A stretch of DNA of 64,000 nucleotides from positions 1-64,000 of the forward strand of contig JAFSCE010000032.1 in the NCBI GenBank assembly GCA_017436915.1, given 5' to 3'. Positions 54,136 to 63,436 of the stretch are shown one piece after another. Each line of letters begins with the position of its first letter. The stretch's first letter is position 1. Position numbers and translations under genes: made by a program. Origin of the DNA: Clostridia bacterium (GTDB lineage: Bacteria > Bacillota > Clostridia > Oscillospirales > Acutalibacteraceae). The notes below the pieces were generated by a model that saw only the letters and a program-made list of their open reading frames with translations, searched no databases and had not been told where the DNA came from.

Positions 54136-57100
54136 ATGGCAAGAAAGTTCAAAACCATGGACGGTAACAACGCCGCGGCACACGTATCTTATGCGTTTAC
54201 CGAGGTTGCGGGTATCTACCCGATCACCCCGTCCAGCCCGATGGCCGACTATGTTGACCAGTGGGCAGCCGCCGGCCTGAAAAACATTTTCGGCACGACG
54301 GTCAAGGTGTCGGAGATGCAGTCGGAGGCCGGTGCTGCCGGTACCGTACACGGCTCGCTGAACGCGGGTGCATTGACGACTACCTACACGGCTTCTCAGG
54401 GTCTTCTCCTGATGATCCCGAACATGTATAAGATCGCGGGCGAATTGCTGCCCTCCGTCTTCCATGTTTCGGCTCGTTGCGTTGCGTCGCATGCGCTGAA
54501 CATTTTCGGCGATCATTCCGACGTGTACGCCTGCCGTCAGACCGGTTTCGCCATGCTTGCGGAAACCAACCCGCAGGAAGTCATGGACCTCGGTGCTGTG
54601 GCTCACCTGGCGACCATTAAGGGCCGTGTACCGTTCATCAACTTCTTTGACGGTTTCCGCACCTCTCACGAGATCCAGAAGATCCAGGTTTGGGATTTTG
54701 ACGATCTCAAAGAGATGTGCGATATGGACGCGGTTGCCGCGTTCCGTAAACGCGCGCTCAATCCGGAGCATCCGGTCATGCGCGGCTCTCACGAAAACGG
54801 CGACATTTTCTTCCAGCATCGTGAGGCCTGCAACAAGTACTACGAAGCGATCCCCGGTATCGTTGAAGAGTACATGGGCAAGGTCAACGCGAAGCTCGGT
54901 ACTGATTATCAGCTGTTCAACTACTACGGCGCACCCGATGCCGAGCGCGTGATCATCGCGATGGGTTCGGTTTGCGACGTGGCGGAAGAGGTTATCGATT
55001 ACCTGACCGCTGCCGGCGAAAAAGTTGGTCTTATCAAAGTTCGTTTGTACCGTCCGTTCTCCGCTGAGCATCTGGCGAAAGCCATCCCTGCTTCGGTGAA
55101 GAAGATCGCGGTGCTCGACAGAACCAAGGAGCCCGGCGCGCTCGGCGAGCCGTTGTTCCTCGACGTTGTGGCGGCATTGACCGCACAGGGCCGTTCCGAC
55201 ATTAAGGTTATCGGCGGTCGTTACGGTCTCGGTTCCAAGGATACCCCGCCCTCCAGCTTGTTTGCGGTGTACAAGGAACTCGCGAAAGACGCGCCCAAGG
55301 CGCAATTCACCATGGGTATCGTCGACGACGTGACCGGTCTGTCCCTGCCTGAGGAGGTTGCTCCCAACACGGCGGCAGAAGGTACCATCGAATGCAAATT
55401 CTGGGGTCTGGGCGGCGACGGTACCGTCGGTGCTAACAAGAACTCCATCAAGATCATCGGTGACCACACCGACAAATACGTGCAGGCATACTTCCAGTAT
55501 GACTCCAAGAAGACCGGCGGTATCACCATTTCGCACCTGCGTTTCGGCGATCAGCCGATCAAGAGCCCGTACTACATTAACAAGGCGGACTTCGTGGCTT
55601 GCCACAACCCGTCCTACGTTATTAAGGGCTACAAGATGGTTAATGACGTCAAACCCGGCGGTGTCTTCATGATCAACTGCCAGTGGACGCCCGAAGAGCT
55701 CTCGGAGCATCTCGATGCCGAGACCAAGCGCTACATTGCGAAAAACAACGTGCAGCTCTACACCATCAACGCGATCGACCTCGCTATGCAGATCGGTATG
55801 GGCAAACGCACCAACACCATTCTGCAGTCTGCGTTCTTCACGCTGGCAAACGTTATGCCGCAGGAAGATGCGATCCGTTATATGAAGGAAGCGGCAACCA
55901 AGTCCTATTCCAAGAAGGGTATGGACGTTGTCGAAATGAACCACAAGGCGATCGATGCCGGCGCTACCGCGTTTGTGAAGATCGACGTGCCGGCTGACTG
56001 GGCAAATGCCGAGGATACGGCTGTTGCCGCGGTCGAGAACGGTCCTGCGAAGCTGGTCAAGATGGTCGACACCATCATGAAACCCGTTGGCAAGATGGAC
56101 GGCGATTCGCTGCCGGTTTCCGCGTTTGTGGATCATGCTGACGGCACCTTCGAGCACGGTGCTTCCGCTTACGAGAAGCGTGCGGTTGCCGTTCTCGTTC
56201 CCGAGTGGGATGCCACCACTTGTGCAAAATGTAACAAGTGCGCCTTCGTTTGCCCGCACGCAACGATTCGTCCGTTCGCTCTGAACGAGGAAGAGGTTGC
56301 GGCTGCTCCGGAAGCCATGAAGAAAGCTCCGAAGCCGGTTATCAAGACCAACTACACCTACACCATGGCGGTATCGCCGATGGATTGTATGGGTTGCGGC
56401 GTCTGCGTCGGCGTTTGCCCGACCAACTCCCTGAAGATGGTATCCCGCGAGTCGCAGGATGCACAGCAGGAAGTGTTCGATTACTGTGTGGCTAAGGTTT
56501 CCGAAAAACCGGAGATCCAGGGCAACACCGTTATCAGCAGCCAGTACAAGCAGCCCCTGCTCGAGTTCTCCGGTTCCTGCGCAGGTTGCGCCGAGACCGC
56601 GTATGCTCGCTTGATCACCCAGTTGTTCGGTGACAGAATGTATATCTCCAATGCGACCGGTTGCTCCTCCATCTGGGGCGGTCCTGCGGCTACTTCGCCG
56701 TACACCGTCAACAAGGACGGCCACGGTCCCGCATGGGCGAACTCCTTGTTCGAGGACAACGCCGAGCACGGCTTCGGTATGTACCTCGGCCAGAAAGCCA
56801 TCCGCGCCAGCTTGATCGAGCAGGTTGAGGAAATGGCGAAATCCGAAAAAGCATCCGAGGAGTTCAAGGCAGCTGCTGAAGCTTACTTGAACACCGTCAA
56901 CAACGGTGCTGAGAACACCAAGGCCACCAAGGCGTTGGTTGCCGAACTCGAGAAAGCGGCGGCAGAGGGTTGCCCGACTGCTCCGGCTATTCTGGAGAAG
57001 AAAGAGTATCTGTCCAAGAAGTCCGTCTGGGTATTCGGCGGTGACGGTTGGGCATACGATATCGGCTTCGGTGGTGTGGACCACGTCCTCGCTTCCGGCG

Positions 57101-57663
57101 AAGATATCAACATCATGGTCTTCGATACCGAGGTGTATTCCAACACCGGCGGTCAGGCATCCAAGGCCTCGCAGATCGGTCAGGTGGCACAGTTTGCCGC
57201 TGCCGGTAAAGCGATTGCCAAGAAGAGTCTTGCGGAGATCGCGATGTCCTATGGTTACGTCTACGTGGCACAGATCGCTATGGGTGCCGACATGAATCAG
57301 ACCATCAAAGCGATCGCAGAAGCCGAGGCATATCCGGGCCCGTCTCTCATCATCGGTTACGCGCCCTGTGAGATGCACAGCATCAAGGGCGGCATGGTCA
57401 ACTGCCAGGCCGAGATGAAGAAGGCCGTGGATTGCGGTTACTGGAATATGTTCCGCTTCAATCCGGCTGCTGACAAGAAATTTGTCATCGACAGCAAGGA
57501 GCCGTCCACCAGCTATCGCGACTTCATCATGAACGAGGCGCGTTATTCCTCGCTGACCCGCTCCTTCCCCGAGCGTGCCGAGGCGCTGTTCACCGAAGCC
57601 GAAGCGGCTGCGATGAAACGTTACGATCACTTGCTCAAACTGCAAGCGCTCTACAACGAATAA
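54136..57663 (+). CDS. nifJ: Pyruvate:ferredoxin (flavodoxin) oxidoreductase
   Basis: Single-chain PFOR (1175 aa) that oxidises pyruvate to acetyl-CoA and CO2 while reducing ferredoxin. It is central to anaerobic energy metabolism. Domains in order are the alpha-like domain (GIYPITPSSPMADYVDQWA near residues 25-43), the gamma-like domain (VWGL-type GLGGDGTVGANK near 430), two 4Fe-4S ferredoxin motifs (CAKCNKCAFVCP and CMGCGVCVGVCP, about 695-760), and the ThDP domain (CAGCAETAYARLITQLFGDR with GGDGWAYDIGFGGVDHVLA). All cofactor motifs are intact. Codon usage is strongly biased, consistent with high expression. The gene is monocistronic with its own promoter and terminator. Confidence 0.97.
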   Translation: MARKFKTMDGNNAAAHVSYAFTEVAGIYPITPSSPMADYVDQWAAAGLKNIFGTTVKVSEMQSEAGAAGTVHGSLNAGALTTTYTASQGLLLMIPNMYKIAGELLPSVFHVSARCVASHALNIFGDHSDVYACRQTGFAMLAETNPQEVMDLGAVAHLATIKGRVPFINFFDGFRTSHEIQKIQVWDFDDLKEMCDMDAVAAFRKRALNPEHPVMRGSHENGDIFFQHREACNKYYEAIPGIVEEYMGKVNAKLGTDYQLFNYYGAPDAERVIIAMGSVCDVAEEVIDYLTAAGEKVGLIKVRLYRPFSAEHLAKAIPASVKKIAVLDRTKEPGALGEPLFLDVVAALTAQGRSDIKVIGGRYGLGSKDTPPSSLFAVYKELAKDAPKAQFTMGIVDDVTGLSLPEEVAPNTAAEGTIECKFWGLGGDGTVGANKNSIKIIGDHTDKYVQAYFQYDSKKTGGITISHLRFGDQPIKSPYYINKADFVACHNPSYVIKGYKMVNDVKPGGVFMINCQWTPEELSEHLDAETKRYIAKNNVQLYTINAIDLAMQIGMGKRTNTILQSAFFTLANVMPQEDAIRYMKEAATKSYSKKGMDVVEMNHKAIDAGATAFVKIDVPADWANAEDTAVAAVENGPAKLVKMVDTIMKPVGKMDGDSLPVSAFVDHADGTFEHGASAYEKRAVAVLVPEWDATTCAKCNKCAFVCPHATIRPFALNEEEVAAAPEAMKKAPKPVIKTNYTYTMAVSPMDCMGCGVCVGVCPTNSLKMVSRESQDAQQEVFDYCVAKVSEKPEIQGNTVISSQYKQPLLEFSGSCAGCAETAYARLITQLFGDRMYISNATGCSSIWGGPAATSPYTVNKDGHGPAWANSLFEDNAEHGFGMYLGQKAIRASLIEQVEEMAKSEKASEEFKAAAEAYLNTVNNGAENTKATKALVAELEKAAAEGCPTAPAILEKKEYLSKKSVWVFGGDGWAYDIGFGGVDHVLASGEDINIMVFDTEVYSNTGGQASKASQIGQVAQFAAAGKAIAKKSLAEIAMSYGYVYVAQIAMGADMNQTIKAIAEAEAYPGPSLIIGYAPCEMHSIKGGMVNCQAEMKKAVDCGYWNMFRFNPAADKKFVIDSKEPSTSYRDFIMNEARYSSLTRSFPERAEALFTEAEAAAMKRYDHLLKLQALYNE

Positions 57664-57672
57664 GCATTTTTC

Positions 57673-57710
57673 AGAACCCCACGTCAATTACTGACGTGGG
57701 GTTCTCTTTT
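57673..57710 (+). terminator. Terminator after nifJ
   Basis: A 14-bp perfect stem (57673-57686 with 57692-57705) and a T-rich tail. Confidence 0.93.
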
Positions 57711-57735
57711 TACATTAAGACCGCGACGAAAAATA

Positions 57736-57764
57736 TTGCCTTTTTTCTCAGTTCATGATAAAAT
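57736..57764 (+). promoter_or_regulatory. Promoter of the moxR operon
   Basis: TTGCCT (57736-57741), 17 bp, TAAAAT (57759-57764), 37 bases upstream of the moxR ATG. Confidence 0.6.
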
Positions 57765-57801
57765 TATTTGTCTGTATTTTGTGTGTACAAGGAGAATTAT
57801 C

Positions 57802-58746
57802 ATGGGAAAGAATTATTATCAGCTTGCTCTTGACATTCAGGAGCAGATCAAAACCGTCGTTTTGGGAAAAGATGCGGTTATCAATAAGATTCTTGCCGCG
57901 ACCTTAGCAGGAGGACACGTTCTGCTTGACGATATTCCCGGCGTCGGAAAAACGACGTTGGCGCTTGCTTTTTCCCGCGCAACGAGCATGGATTATCACC
58001 GGCTTCAGTTCACGCCCGACGTCCTCCCTACCGACGTGACGGGCTTTACGATCTACGACAAGAAAACGGATGCGTTTCAGTATAAAGAGGGCGTTGCGTT
58101 CTGCAACTTGTTTCTGGCTGACGAGATCAACAGAACGTCGTCAAAGACCCAATCGGCGCTTCTGGAATTGATGGAAGAAGGTAAGATCACCGTTGACGGC
58201 GTGGTGCATCCGTTGCCCGATCCGTACGTCGTTATCGCGACGGAAAATCCGATTGGTTCCGTTGGTACGCAAATGCTGCCCGACTCACAGCTTGACCGTT
58301 TTATGGTATGCGTTTCCATGGGGTACCCCTCGATTGCGGACGAGGTGGCCATCTTAAAGGATCGGCAAGATCAAAATCCGCTTGAGACTGTGCAAGCTGT
58401 TGCTAACAAAGACGATATCAAGGCCATGCGCGAGAGCGTTAAGAGTGTTTATATGCACGACAAAATATACGATTACATTGCCGCCATTGCAGACGAGACC
58501 CGCAAAAACGAAATGTTTAAGCTCGGCCTTAGTCCGCGCGGAACGCTCACGCTTGCCAGAATTTCGCGTGCCGTTGCCTTCTTGCGCGGCAGAGATTTTG
58601 TGATTCCCGATGATATTGCTTACATATTCCGCGACGTGGCGGCTCACCGTGTCGTGCTGAGCCCCAAAGCAAAAATTTCCGGTCTTTCGATGGACGATAT
58701 TTTGACAAGTGTACTTGAGAAGGTTCCGGTACCGAAGCTGTCATAA
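57802..58746 (+). CDS. MoxR-family AAA+ ATPase
   Basis: Cytosolic AAA+ ATPase (314 aa) of the MoxR family, thought to act as a chaperone for partner proteins of the DUF58/von Willebrand type. Walker A is DIPGVGKTTLALAF (about residues 45-58), Walker B NLFLADEINRTSSKTQSALL (about 106-125), with the lid domain at 200-314. The start at 57802 follows AAGGAG; the reading frame extends upstream through the promoter. It is the first gene of a three-gene set with DUF58 and transglutaminase-like membrane proteins, a conserved association. Confidence 0.94.
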   Translation: MGKNYYQLALDIQEQIKTVVLGKDAVINKILAATLAGGHVLLDDIPGVGKTTLALAFSRATSMDYHRLQFTPDVLPTDVTGFTIYDKKTDAFQYKEGVAFCNLFLADEINRTSSKTQSALLELMEEGKITVDGVVHPLPDPYVVIATENPIGSVGTQMLPDSQLDRFMVCVSMGYPSIADEVAILKDRQDQNPLETVQAVANKDDIKAMRESVKSVYMHDKIYDYIAAIADETRKNEMFKLGLSPRGTLTLARISRAVAFLRGRDFVIPDDIAYIFRDVAAHRVVLSPKAKISGLSMDDILTSVLEKVPVPKLS

Positions 58747-58758
58747 GGAAGAGAATAA

Positions 58759-59943
58759 ATGACAAAAGAAAAGCTTATTTATTTGGTGGTCGCTGTTGTT
58801 TCGGGCGTGTTTTTTGTCCTTTATCGCGACATGCTTGCGCTCGTTTTGTTTTTGGTTATTTTAGCGATACCTTTCCTGCTTTTTTTCATTACCGTTTTGA
58901 TGCGTTTGGGCGTTCGCGTTCGAGTGGAGACCGATCGCACGGTGTATTCCGGTGAGGAAACGGCAACGGTATCGCTTGAAATTTCCAACTATTCCCTATT
59001 GCCTGTTTCGCAAATAACAGTGTTTGCCAATTACAAAAACGCATTCTTTAAACATTACGATGTCGGTGAGTTTCAGTTCTTTGCGCCGCCGCTTTCGAAA
59101 AACCGCTACGAAATCGAGATCCGATCGCGCCACGCGGGAAAAATTGACGTTTTCTTTAAGAAAGCGCGAGTTTTCGATTATTTCGGTGTGTTTTCACTTC
59201 CGATAAGGATGAAAAAGCACGTGTCTGTCTCGTTTTTGCCGCGGGTACATTCTATTGAGCCGACCTTACGCAAGAACACGTATACCGCCAGCGAGACCAA
59301 CTTGTATTCCCAACACAAGCCGGGTGATGATCCGACAGAGATCTTTGCCATCCGTGAGTACGTTGATGGAGACAAACTTAGCAGAATTCACTGGAAATTA
59401 ACCTCAAAGCAAGATAAATATATGGTCAAGGATTACAGTTTGCCGATAAACGAAGCGGTACTCATTTTGCCCGAGCTTGTTTTTGATGAAGGGAACGAAA
59501 CCAATCTTGACCTCATTGACTCGGTTTTAGAAATTGCCTTTTCCCTGTCGCACACCTTGATCGAACGCAAAACGTTGCATGCGATCGGTTATTATAACGC
59601 CGAAGTGGACAAGGTTTGTGTGCAAAAGATAGGCGATCTTGACGATCTCTATTCCGTGTTCGGGGAGATCTTCAATACGTCGACGTACTACAGCAACCCC
59701 GTTTTAGCAAATATGGATCCCGAATTGCAGCAGAACATGTCGCACGTTGTCTATATTTCCGCTAACGTGACGGAGGATCGGGGCAATGCGTTGTCAGCAG
59801 GCAAAAGCGAGGCGCTGCTCCACACGGTTATTAACGTCGTGGGCGAGGGTGCGCTTGATGCTGATGTTGGCGGCGAAGAGATTAACTGGATATCTGTGAA
59901 AAAAAGCGGTATTGCTTCGTCCCTTAACGAGGCGGTTTTATAG
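58759..59943 (+). CDS. DUF58 domain membrane protein
   Basis: Protein of 394 aa with two N-terminal membrane helices (about residues 7-25 and 28-50), a beta-rich extracellular or CARDB-like section and the DUF58 motif (KPGDDPTEIFAIREYVDGD, about 191-209, followed by IHWKLTSKQDKYMVKDY). DUF58 proteins resemble von Willebrand A domains and are usually encoded with a MoxR ATPase, as here, 12 bases downstream. Function in the envelope is inferred from family context only. Confidence 0.92.
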   Translation: MTKEKLIYLVVAVVSGVFFVLYRDMLALVLFLVILAIPFLLFFITVLMRLGVRVRVETDRTVYSGEETATVSLEISNYSLLPVSQITVFANYKNAFFKHYDVGEFQFFAPPLSKNRYEIEIRSRHAGKIDVFFKKARVFDYFGVFSLPIRMKKHVSVSFLPRVHSIEPTLRKNTYTASETNLYSQHKPGDDPTEIFAIREYVDGDKLSRIHWKLTSKQDKYMVKDYSLPINEAVLILPELVFDEGNETNLDLIDSVLEIAFSLSHTLIERKTLHAIGYYNAEVDKVCVQKIGDLDDLYSVFGEIFNTSTYYSNPVLANMDPELQQNMSHVVYISANVTEDRGNALSAGKSEALLHTVINVVGEGALDADVGGEEINWISVKKSGIASSLNEAVL

Positions 59944-59951
59944 GAGTTATC

Positions 59952-62354
59952 ATGAAAAACAAACGCAATCTTTCCGCCAACAACGGGGTATCACTCTCCT
60001 ATCGGGTTGACGTTAATGAACGGATCAAAATCCCGTTTTTTAACGAGATCTTGCTTACCCTGCTTGCCATAATGGCTTCCGTTGGCGCGATTATGACCTT
60101 TGCGACCATTTTGGACTTTACGGTTACGCCGAGCATTGTTATAGCGTTTATTGCGGCGTTTTCGGTCGCGTATACGGTTTTGTATAAACTTATTAAAAAA
60201 CGGCGCGCCTTGGTTATTGCGGGCGCGGTGGTTTTGGCGGGTCTCATAACACTTTTGTTCTTTAAGGACGTTTCAAAAGGTGCGGTTGTTATTTTTGACC
60301 AGTCGCGAGCCACCATCAGCAAGTATATGTTTTGGGATGCCGTTAAGCCGACTTACAAGTGGCGGGATGAATTTGTGTATCTCACCAATACGGTGACTGT
60401 TCTGTTGTCCCTGGTGCTTTGCTCCGCAATCAGTTATTTTACGGTGGTAAAGCAAAGCTTTATTGCCATTTTTCTCTTAACGTTTCCGTTCTTTGAGGTT
60501 GGTGCCGCGTTTGGTGCTGTCCCCCACTACCTGTATTTTTCGCTTATGCTGGCATCCTGGGCTTCCATGCTTACCGTTTCCAGGGCGGCCAACGCGAAAA
60601 TTAAGATGCGTCGTTCCAATGGTGAAAAGCAGAACGTAAAGGTTGGCGGGAACAAGCAGAAGTTCGCGGGGGTGGCGATTGTCGTTGCTGTTCTGGTCTT
60701 CTTTCTCTTTAGCGGGATAACGGCGTATCTCAATGCCGTTGGTTTTAGTCGTGCCGAGAATGTTGATAAGTTGCGACACGACACCAAGTATGCGTTTGCG
60801 GATCTTATAGACTATATCACCGGTAAAGACCACGACGGAAGTCTTAAAGAAGGCAGGCTTTACGAGGTTGACGACCGCATTATCAAAAACAGGCACTATA
60901 TTACCATGGAGACCACCATCAGTTCTACAAAGGAACCGATAAAGTTAAAAGGATATACGGCTACCATTTATAAAAACAATAGTTGGAATCAGACGGATGC
61001 GTACGAAAAGTACCAAACCATGTTTGATGAGTTTGCGAAGTCCGCTTATATGATGGGCGATGCTACGGGTCGATTGATTACCAGTAACCCTAAATTTGCG
61101 GGCGACTTTTTTACAGATATCACGCTCAGCAATTTCCGGCGCAAAAAGCCGTATGCGTATGCGACGTATTTTGCGAGTTTCACGGGTGATTATACTTCGG
61201 TCTACGATAATTACGCTGTTCCGCCTGATAACGATCAGTATACCTATCCCGCGTATCTTTGGGAAGACTATCTTTATATGGTGGCTGATTCGGTCGTGTA
61301 TAAGACGGAGGATTATCAAGCGGCCTATGCCAAATACAAGGACTTTGTCAACGAGGAGTATATTAAGTCGGAAGTGGCCGAATCGGTGCGTGCGTTGGCG
61401 ATGAGCTTTGAAGCATCGGATAAATTTGAGTATATCAATGCCATGCGTCCATTCCTCCAGCAAAATATGGAGCATACTTGGAAGTCCGGAAAATGCCCCA
61501 AAGACGTTGATTTTGTAGAAAATTTCCTTTTTAACACCAAGGTCGGCTACAGCACACATTTTGCCACCGCCGCCGCGGTGCTGTTGCAGGCACGAGGATA
61601 TCCCGCGCGCTATGTTGAGGGCTACTACATCCCTGCCGAAGTTTTTAACAAAACGGAGTCAGATCGTGTAGAAGAGTATAAGACGATCGATATCACCGAC
61701 ATGTATGCGCACGCTTGGGTGGAAGTTTTTGATGACATATACGGTTGGATTCCGGTGGAAGTGACGCCCGGATATTGGAAAGGGGATTTCGGTGGCCCTC
61801 AAGCGGGTGGGCTGGAGAAGCCGGAGCCTGACGCGCCTGAAGTGCCTGAGCAGCTGCCTACGGATTTTGAGATCGTCGAAGATGAGGTCGAAAACGAGGT
61901 TGCCGACGAACCGTTTGAACCAACAACAATCCGTTGGCCATGGGAGGTTGTGCCGATTGCGGTAGCCGCGGCCGTTGTGGCCTTTTGCGTGTATCGCCTT
62001 GTCATTGCGGTCTCAAAAAGACGGGTTTACGCTTCGCGCGACATTGACAAAAAACTGAAGTTTGCGCACAAGTGGCTGGTGTCGCTGGCGACATATCAAA
62101 AAATCCCTGTTGGCAATGTCTACGATCACATGGAGTTTGCCAAACGCGTGGGCGGCGCGGGTCGCTATATTACGACGGAGACGGTCGAACGCATTTTAAA
62201 CGTGTTTTTGAAACACGCTTACTCCCGCACCCCTGCTACGTTAGAGGAAGCAAACGAGGTGTTAAGCGGGTTGCGCGACTACTCGCGCGCAATCTACGCG
62301 AGTTTGTCAAAACCCAAAAAGTGGGCGTACAGACACTTGCGGAATCTGTATTAA
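59952..62354 (+). CDS. Transglutaminase-like membrane protein, catalytic Cys replaced by Ser
   Basis: Large membrane protein (800 aa) with about six N-terminal membrane helices (residues 28-275), an extracellular section, a transglutaminase-like domain (about 490-615), another membrane helix (about 664-686) and a cytosolic DUF4129-like tail. The domain is clear from KVGYSTHFATAAAVLLQARG, then PARYVEGY, MYAHAWVEVFDD and IPVEVTP. The canonical catalytic Cys of the GxCxxFA motif is Ser534 (codon AGC at 61551-61553), the His is kept (His587), and the third residue is Glu603 where Asp is usual. Peptidase or transamidase activity by the usual mechanism is therefore doubtful. It ends the moxR operon at a strong terminator. 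Confidence 0.9.
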   Translation: MKNKRNLSANNGVSLSYRVDVNERIKIPFFNEILLTLLAIMASVGAIMTFATILDFTVTPSIVIAFIAAFSVAYTVLYKLIKKRRALVIAGAVVLAGLITLLFFKDVSKGAVVIFDQSRATISKYMFWDAVKPTYKWRDEFVYLTNTVTVLLSLVLCSAISYFTVVKQSFIAIFLLTFPFFEVGAAFGAVPHYLYFSLMLASWASMLTVSRAANAKIKMRRSNGEKQNVKVGGNKQKFAGVAIVVAVLVFFLFSGITAYLNAVGFSRAENVDKLRHDTKYAFADLIDYITGKDHDGSLKEGRLYEVDDRIIKNRHYITMETTISSTKEPIKLKGYTATIYKNNSWNQTDAYEKYQTMFDEFAKSAYMMGDATGRLITSNPKFAGDFFTDITLSNFRRKKPYAYATYFASFTGDYTSVYDNYAVPPDNDQYTYPAYLWEDYLYMVADSVVYKTEDYQAAYAKYKDFVNEEYIKSEVAESVRALAMSFEASDKFEYINAMRPFLQQNMEHTWKSGKCPKDVDFVENFLFNTKVGYSTHFATAAAVLLQARGYPARYVEGYYIPAEVFNKTESDRVEEYKTIDITDMYAHAWVEVFDDIYGWIPVEVTPGYWKGDFGGPQAGGLEKPEPDAPEVPEQLPTDFEIVEDEVENEVADEPFEPTTIRWPWEVVPIAVAAAVVAFCVYRLVIAVSKRRVYASRDIDKKLKFAHKWLVSLATYQKIPVGNVYDHMEFAKRVGGAGRYITTETVERILNVFLKHAYSRTPATLEEANEVLSGLRDYSRAIYASLSKPKKWAYRHLRNLY

Positions 62355-62396
62355 AAAGCGAGTGACAGTAATCCCCTGTCCCCCTTTTTTAAATGT

Positions 62397-62433
62397 GAGC
62401 CGTTCGCGAAGCGCGGGCGGCTCTTCTCTTTTT
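62397..62433 (+). terminator. Terminator of the moxR operon
   Basis: A 12-bp stem with two G-U pairs (62397-62408 with 62412-62423), AAG loop and a TTCTCTTTTT tail, 43 bases after the transglutaminase stop. Confidence 0.88.
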
Positions 62434-62453
62434 AAAAAAGAACAAATGTTCGT

Positions 62454-62469
62454 TGTTTCACGTGAAACG
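62454..62469. other. parS site 1
   Basis: TGTTTCACGTGAAACG matches the ParB-binding consensus TGTTNCACGTGAAACA at 15 of 16 positions. First of three such sites within 117 bases ahead of parA. Confidence 0.92.
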
Positions 62470-62504
62470 TGGGGTGCGCTGTTTTTTAAGACTGCTCTCC
62501 CCTG

Positions 62505-62520
62505 CGTTTCACGTGAAACA
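62505..62520. other. parS site 2
   Basis: CGTTTCACGTGAAACA matches the parS consensus except for its first base; the palindromic core is perfect. Confidence 0.92.
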
Positions 62521-62554
62521 ACGAGGACAGACGTGGCAAAAGGTCGGAAAGCAT

Positions 62555-62570
62555 TGTTTCACATGAAACA
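62555..62570. other. parS site 3 (variant centre)
   Basis: TGTTTCACATGAAACA differs from consensus by one central base (A for G); ParB proteins often accept this change. Confidence 0.8.
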
Positions 62571-62664
62571 TTTTGAAATTTTGAGCAAAAATCTGCAATT
62601 TTCTCTTTTATATCGGCAAAAAGTGTGATAGTATAGTGTTACGCAAACAAAAGAGGTGAGTTGC

Positions 62665-63426
62665 ATGGGCAAGGTTGTGGCGGTCGTCAATCAAAAAGGC
62701 GGCGTTGGAAAAACGACCACGACGGTTAACTTAACATCAGCGGTTGGCGCACTCGGCAAGCGGTGCTTGTTGGTGGACTTGGATCCGCAGGGTAATGCGA
62801 CCAGTGGTGTTGGAGTTGATAAACGTCAAGAGATGGTGTCAACGTACGAGTTGCTGATCGGACAAGCTGAGCCGCAGTCGGCGGTGCGTAAAACGCCGTA
62901 TCAAAACGTAGACGTGTTACCGTCAAGCATGCAGCTTGCGGGCGCGGAGATCGAAATGGTGGAGATCAGTCGCCGCGAAAATCGTTTGAAAGCGGTGTTG
63001 GCGGAGCTGCGTGAGCAGTACGATTACATCTTTATTGATTGTCCGCCATCGCTCGGGCTGTTGACACTGAACGCGTTGTGCGCTGCTGATACGTTGCTGG
63101 TGCCGATTCAGTGCGAATATTACGCACTGGAGGGGCTGTCGCAGTTGATGGCGACGGTAAGGCAGGTGAAACGCTTGTATAATCCCATGTTGGATTTGGA
63201 GGGCGTGCTGCTGACGATGTATGACGGACGGCTGAACCTGACACAGCAGGTGGTTGCCGAAGTCAAGCGGTTTTTCCCGCGAAAAGTGTTTGCAACACCG
63301 ATCCCGCGCAGTGTGCGGCTGTCGGAAGCGCCGAGTTTCGGAAAACCGATCAATTATTACGATAAGAATTCAAAAGGTGCCAAGGCGTATGACGCGTTGG
63401 CGCAGGAATTTATAATAAGACGGTAG
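62665..63426 (+). CDS. parA: Chromosome partitioning ATPase ParA (Soj)
   Basis: ParA/Soj Walker-type ATPase (253 aa) that binds the nucleoid and segregates parS-ParB complexes; in Bacillus it also controls DnaA. The deviant Walker A is KGGVGKTTTTVNL (about residues 10-22), Walker A' lies in LLVDLDPQGNATSGVG (about 34-49), and Walker B in YIFIDCPPSLGLLTLNAL (about 113-130). The ATG at 62665 follows AAGAGGTGAG. Three parS sites lie directly upstream and parB follows after 10 bases. Confidence 0.96.
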   Translation: MGKVVAVVNQKGGVGKTTTTVNLTSAVGALGKRCLLVDLDPQGNATSGVGVDKRQEMVSTYELLIGQAEPQSAVRKTPYQNVDVLPSSMQLAGAEIEMVEISRRENRLKAVLAELREQYDYIFIDCPPSLGLLTLNALCAADTLLVPIQCEYYALEGLSQLMATVRQVKRLYNPMLDLEGVLLTMYDGRLNLTQQVVAEVKRFFPRKVFATPIPRSVRLSEAPSFGKPINYYDKNSKGAKAYDALAQEFIIRR

Positions 63427-63436
63427 GAGGGGGACC

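Larger units (their letters stand above)
62355..62664 (+). promoter_or_regulatory. Gene-free region before parA
   Basis: These 310 bases hold the moxR operon terminator, three parS sites and the parA promoter. A candidate -10 (TATAGT at 62632-62637) is visible but no convincing -35. I see no gene in it, although short open frames overlap the parS palindromes. Confidence 0.7.

Noticed and set aside
54112-57687. A 1191-codon open frame on the minus strand, fully antisense to nifJ
   Set aside because: It mirrors the strongly biased codons of the real gene, has no ribosome binding site or recognisable domain, and nifJ has all its cofactor motifs on the other strand.
62362-62628. An 88-codon frame ahead of parA
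   Set aside because: It overlaps the terminator and all three parS sites, and its apparent residues (SRET repeats) come from the palindromes themselves.
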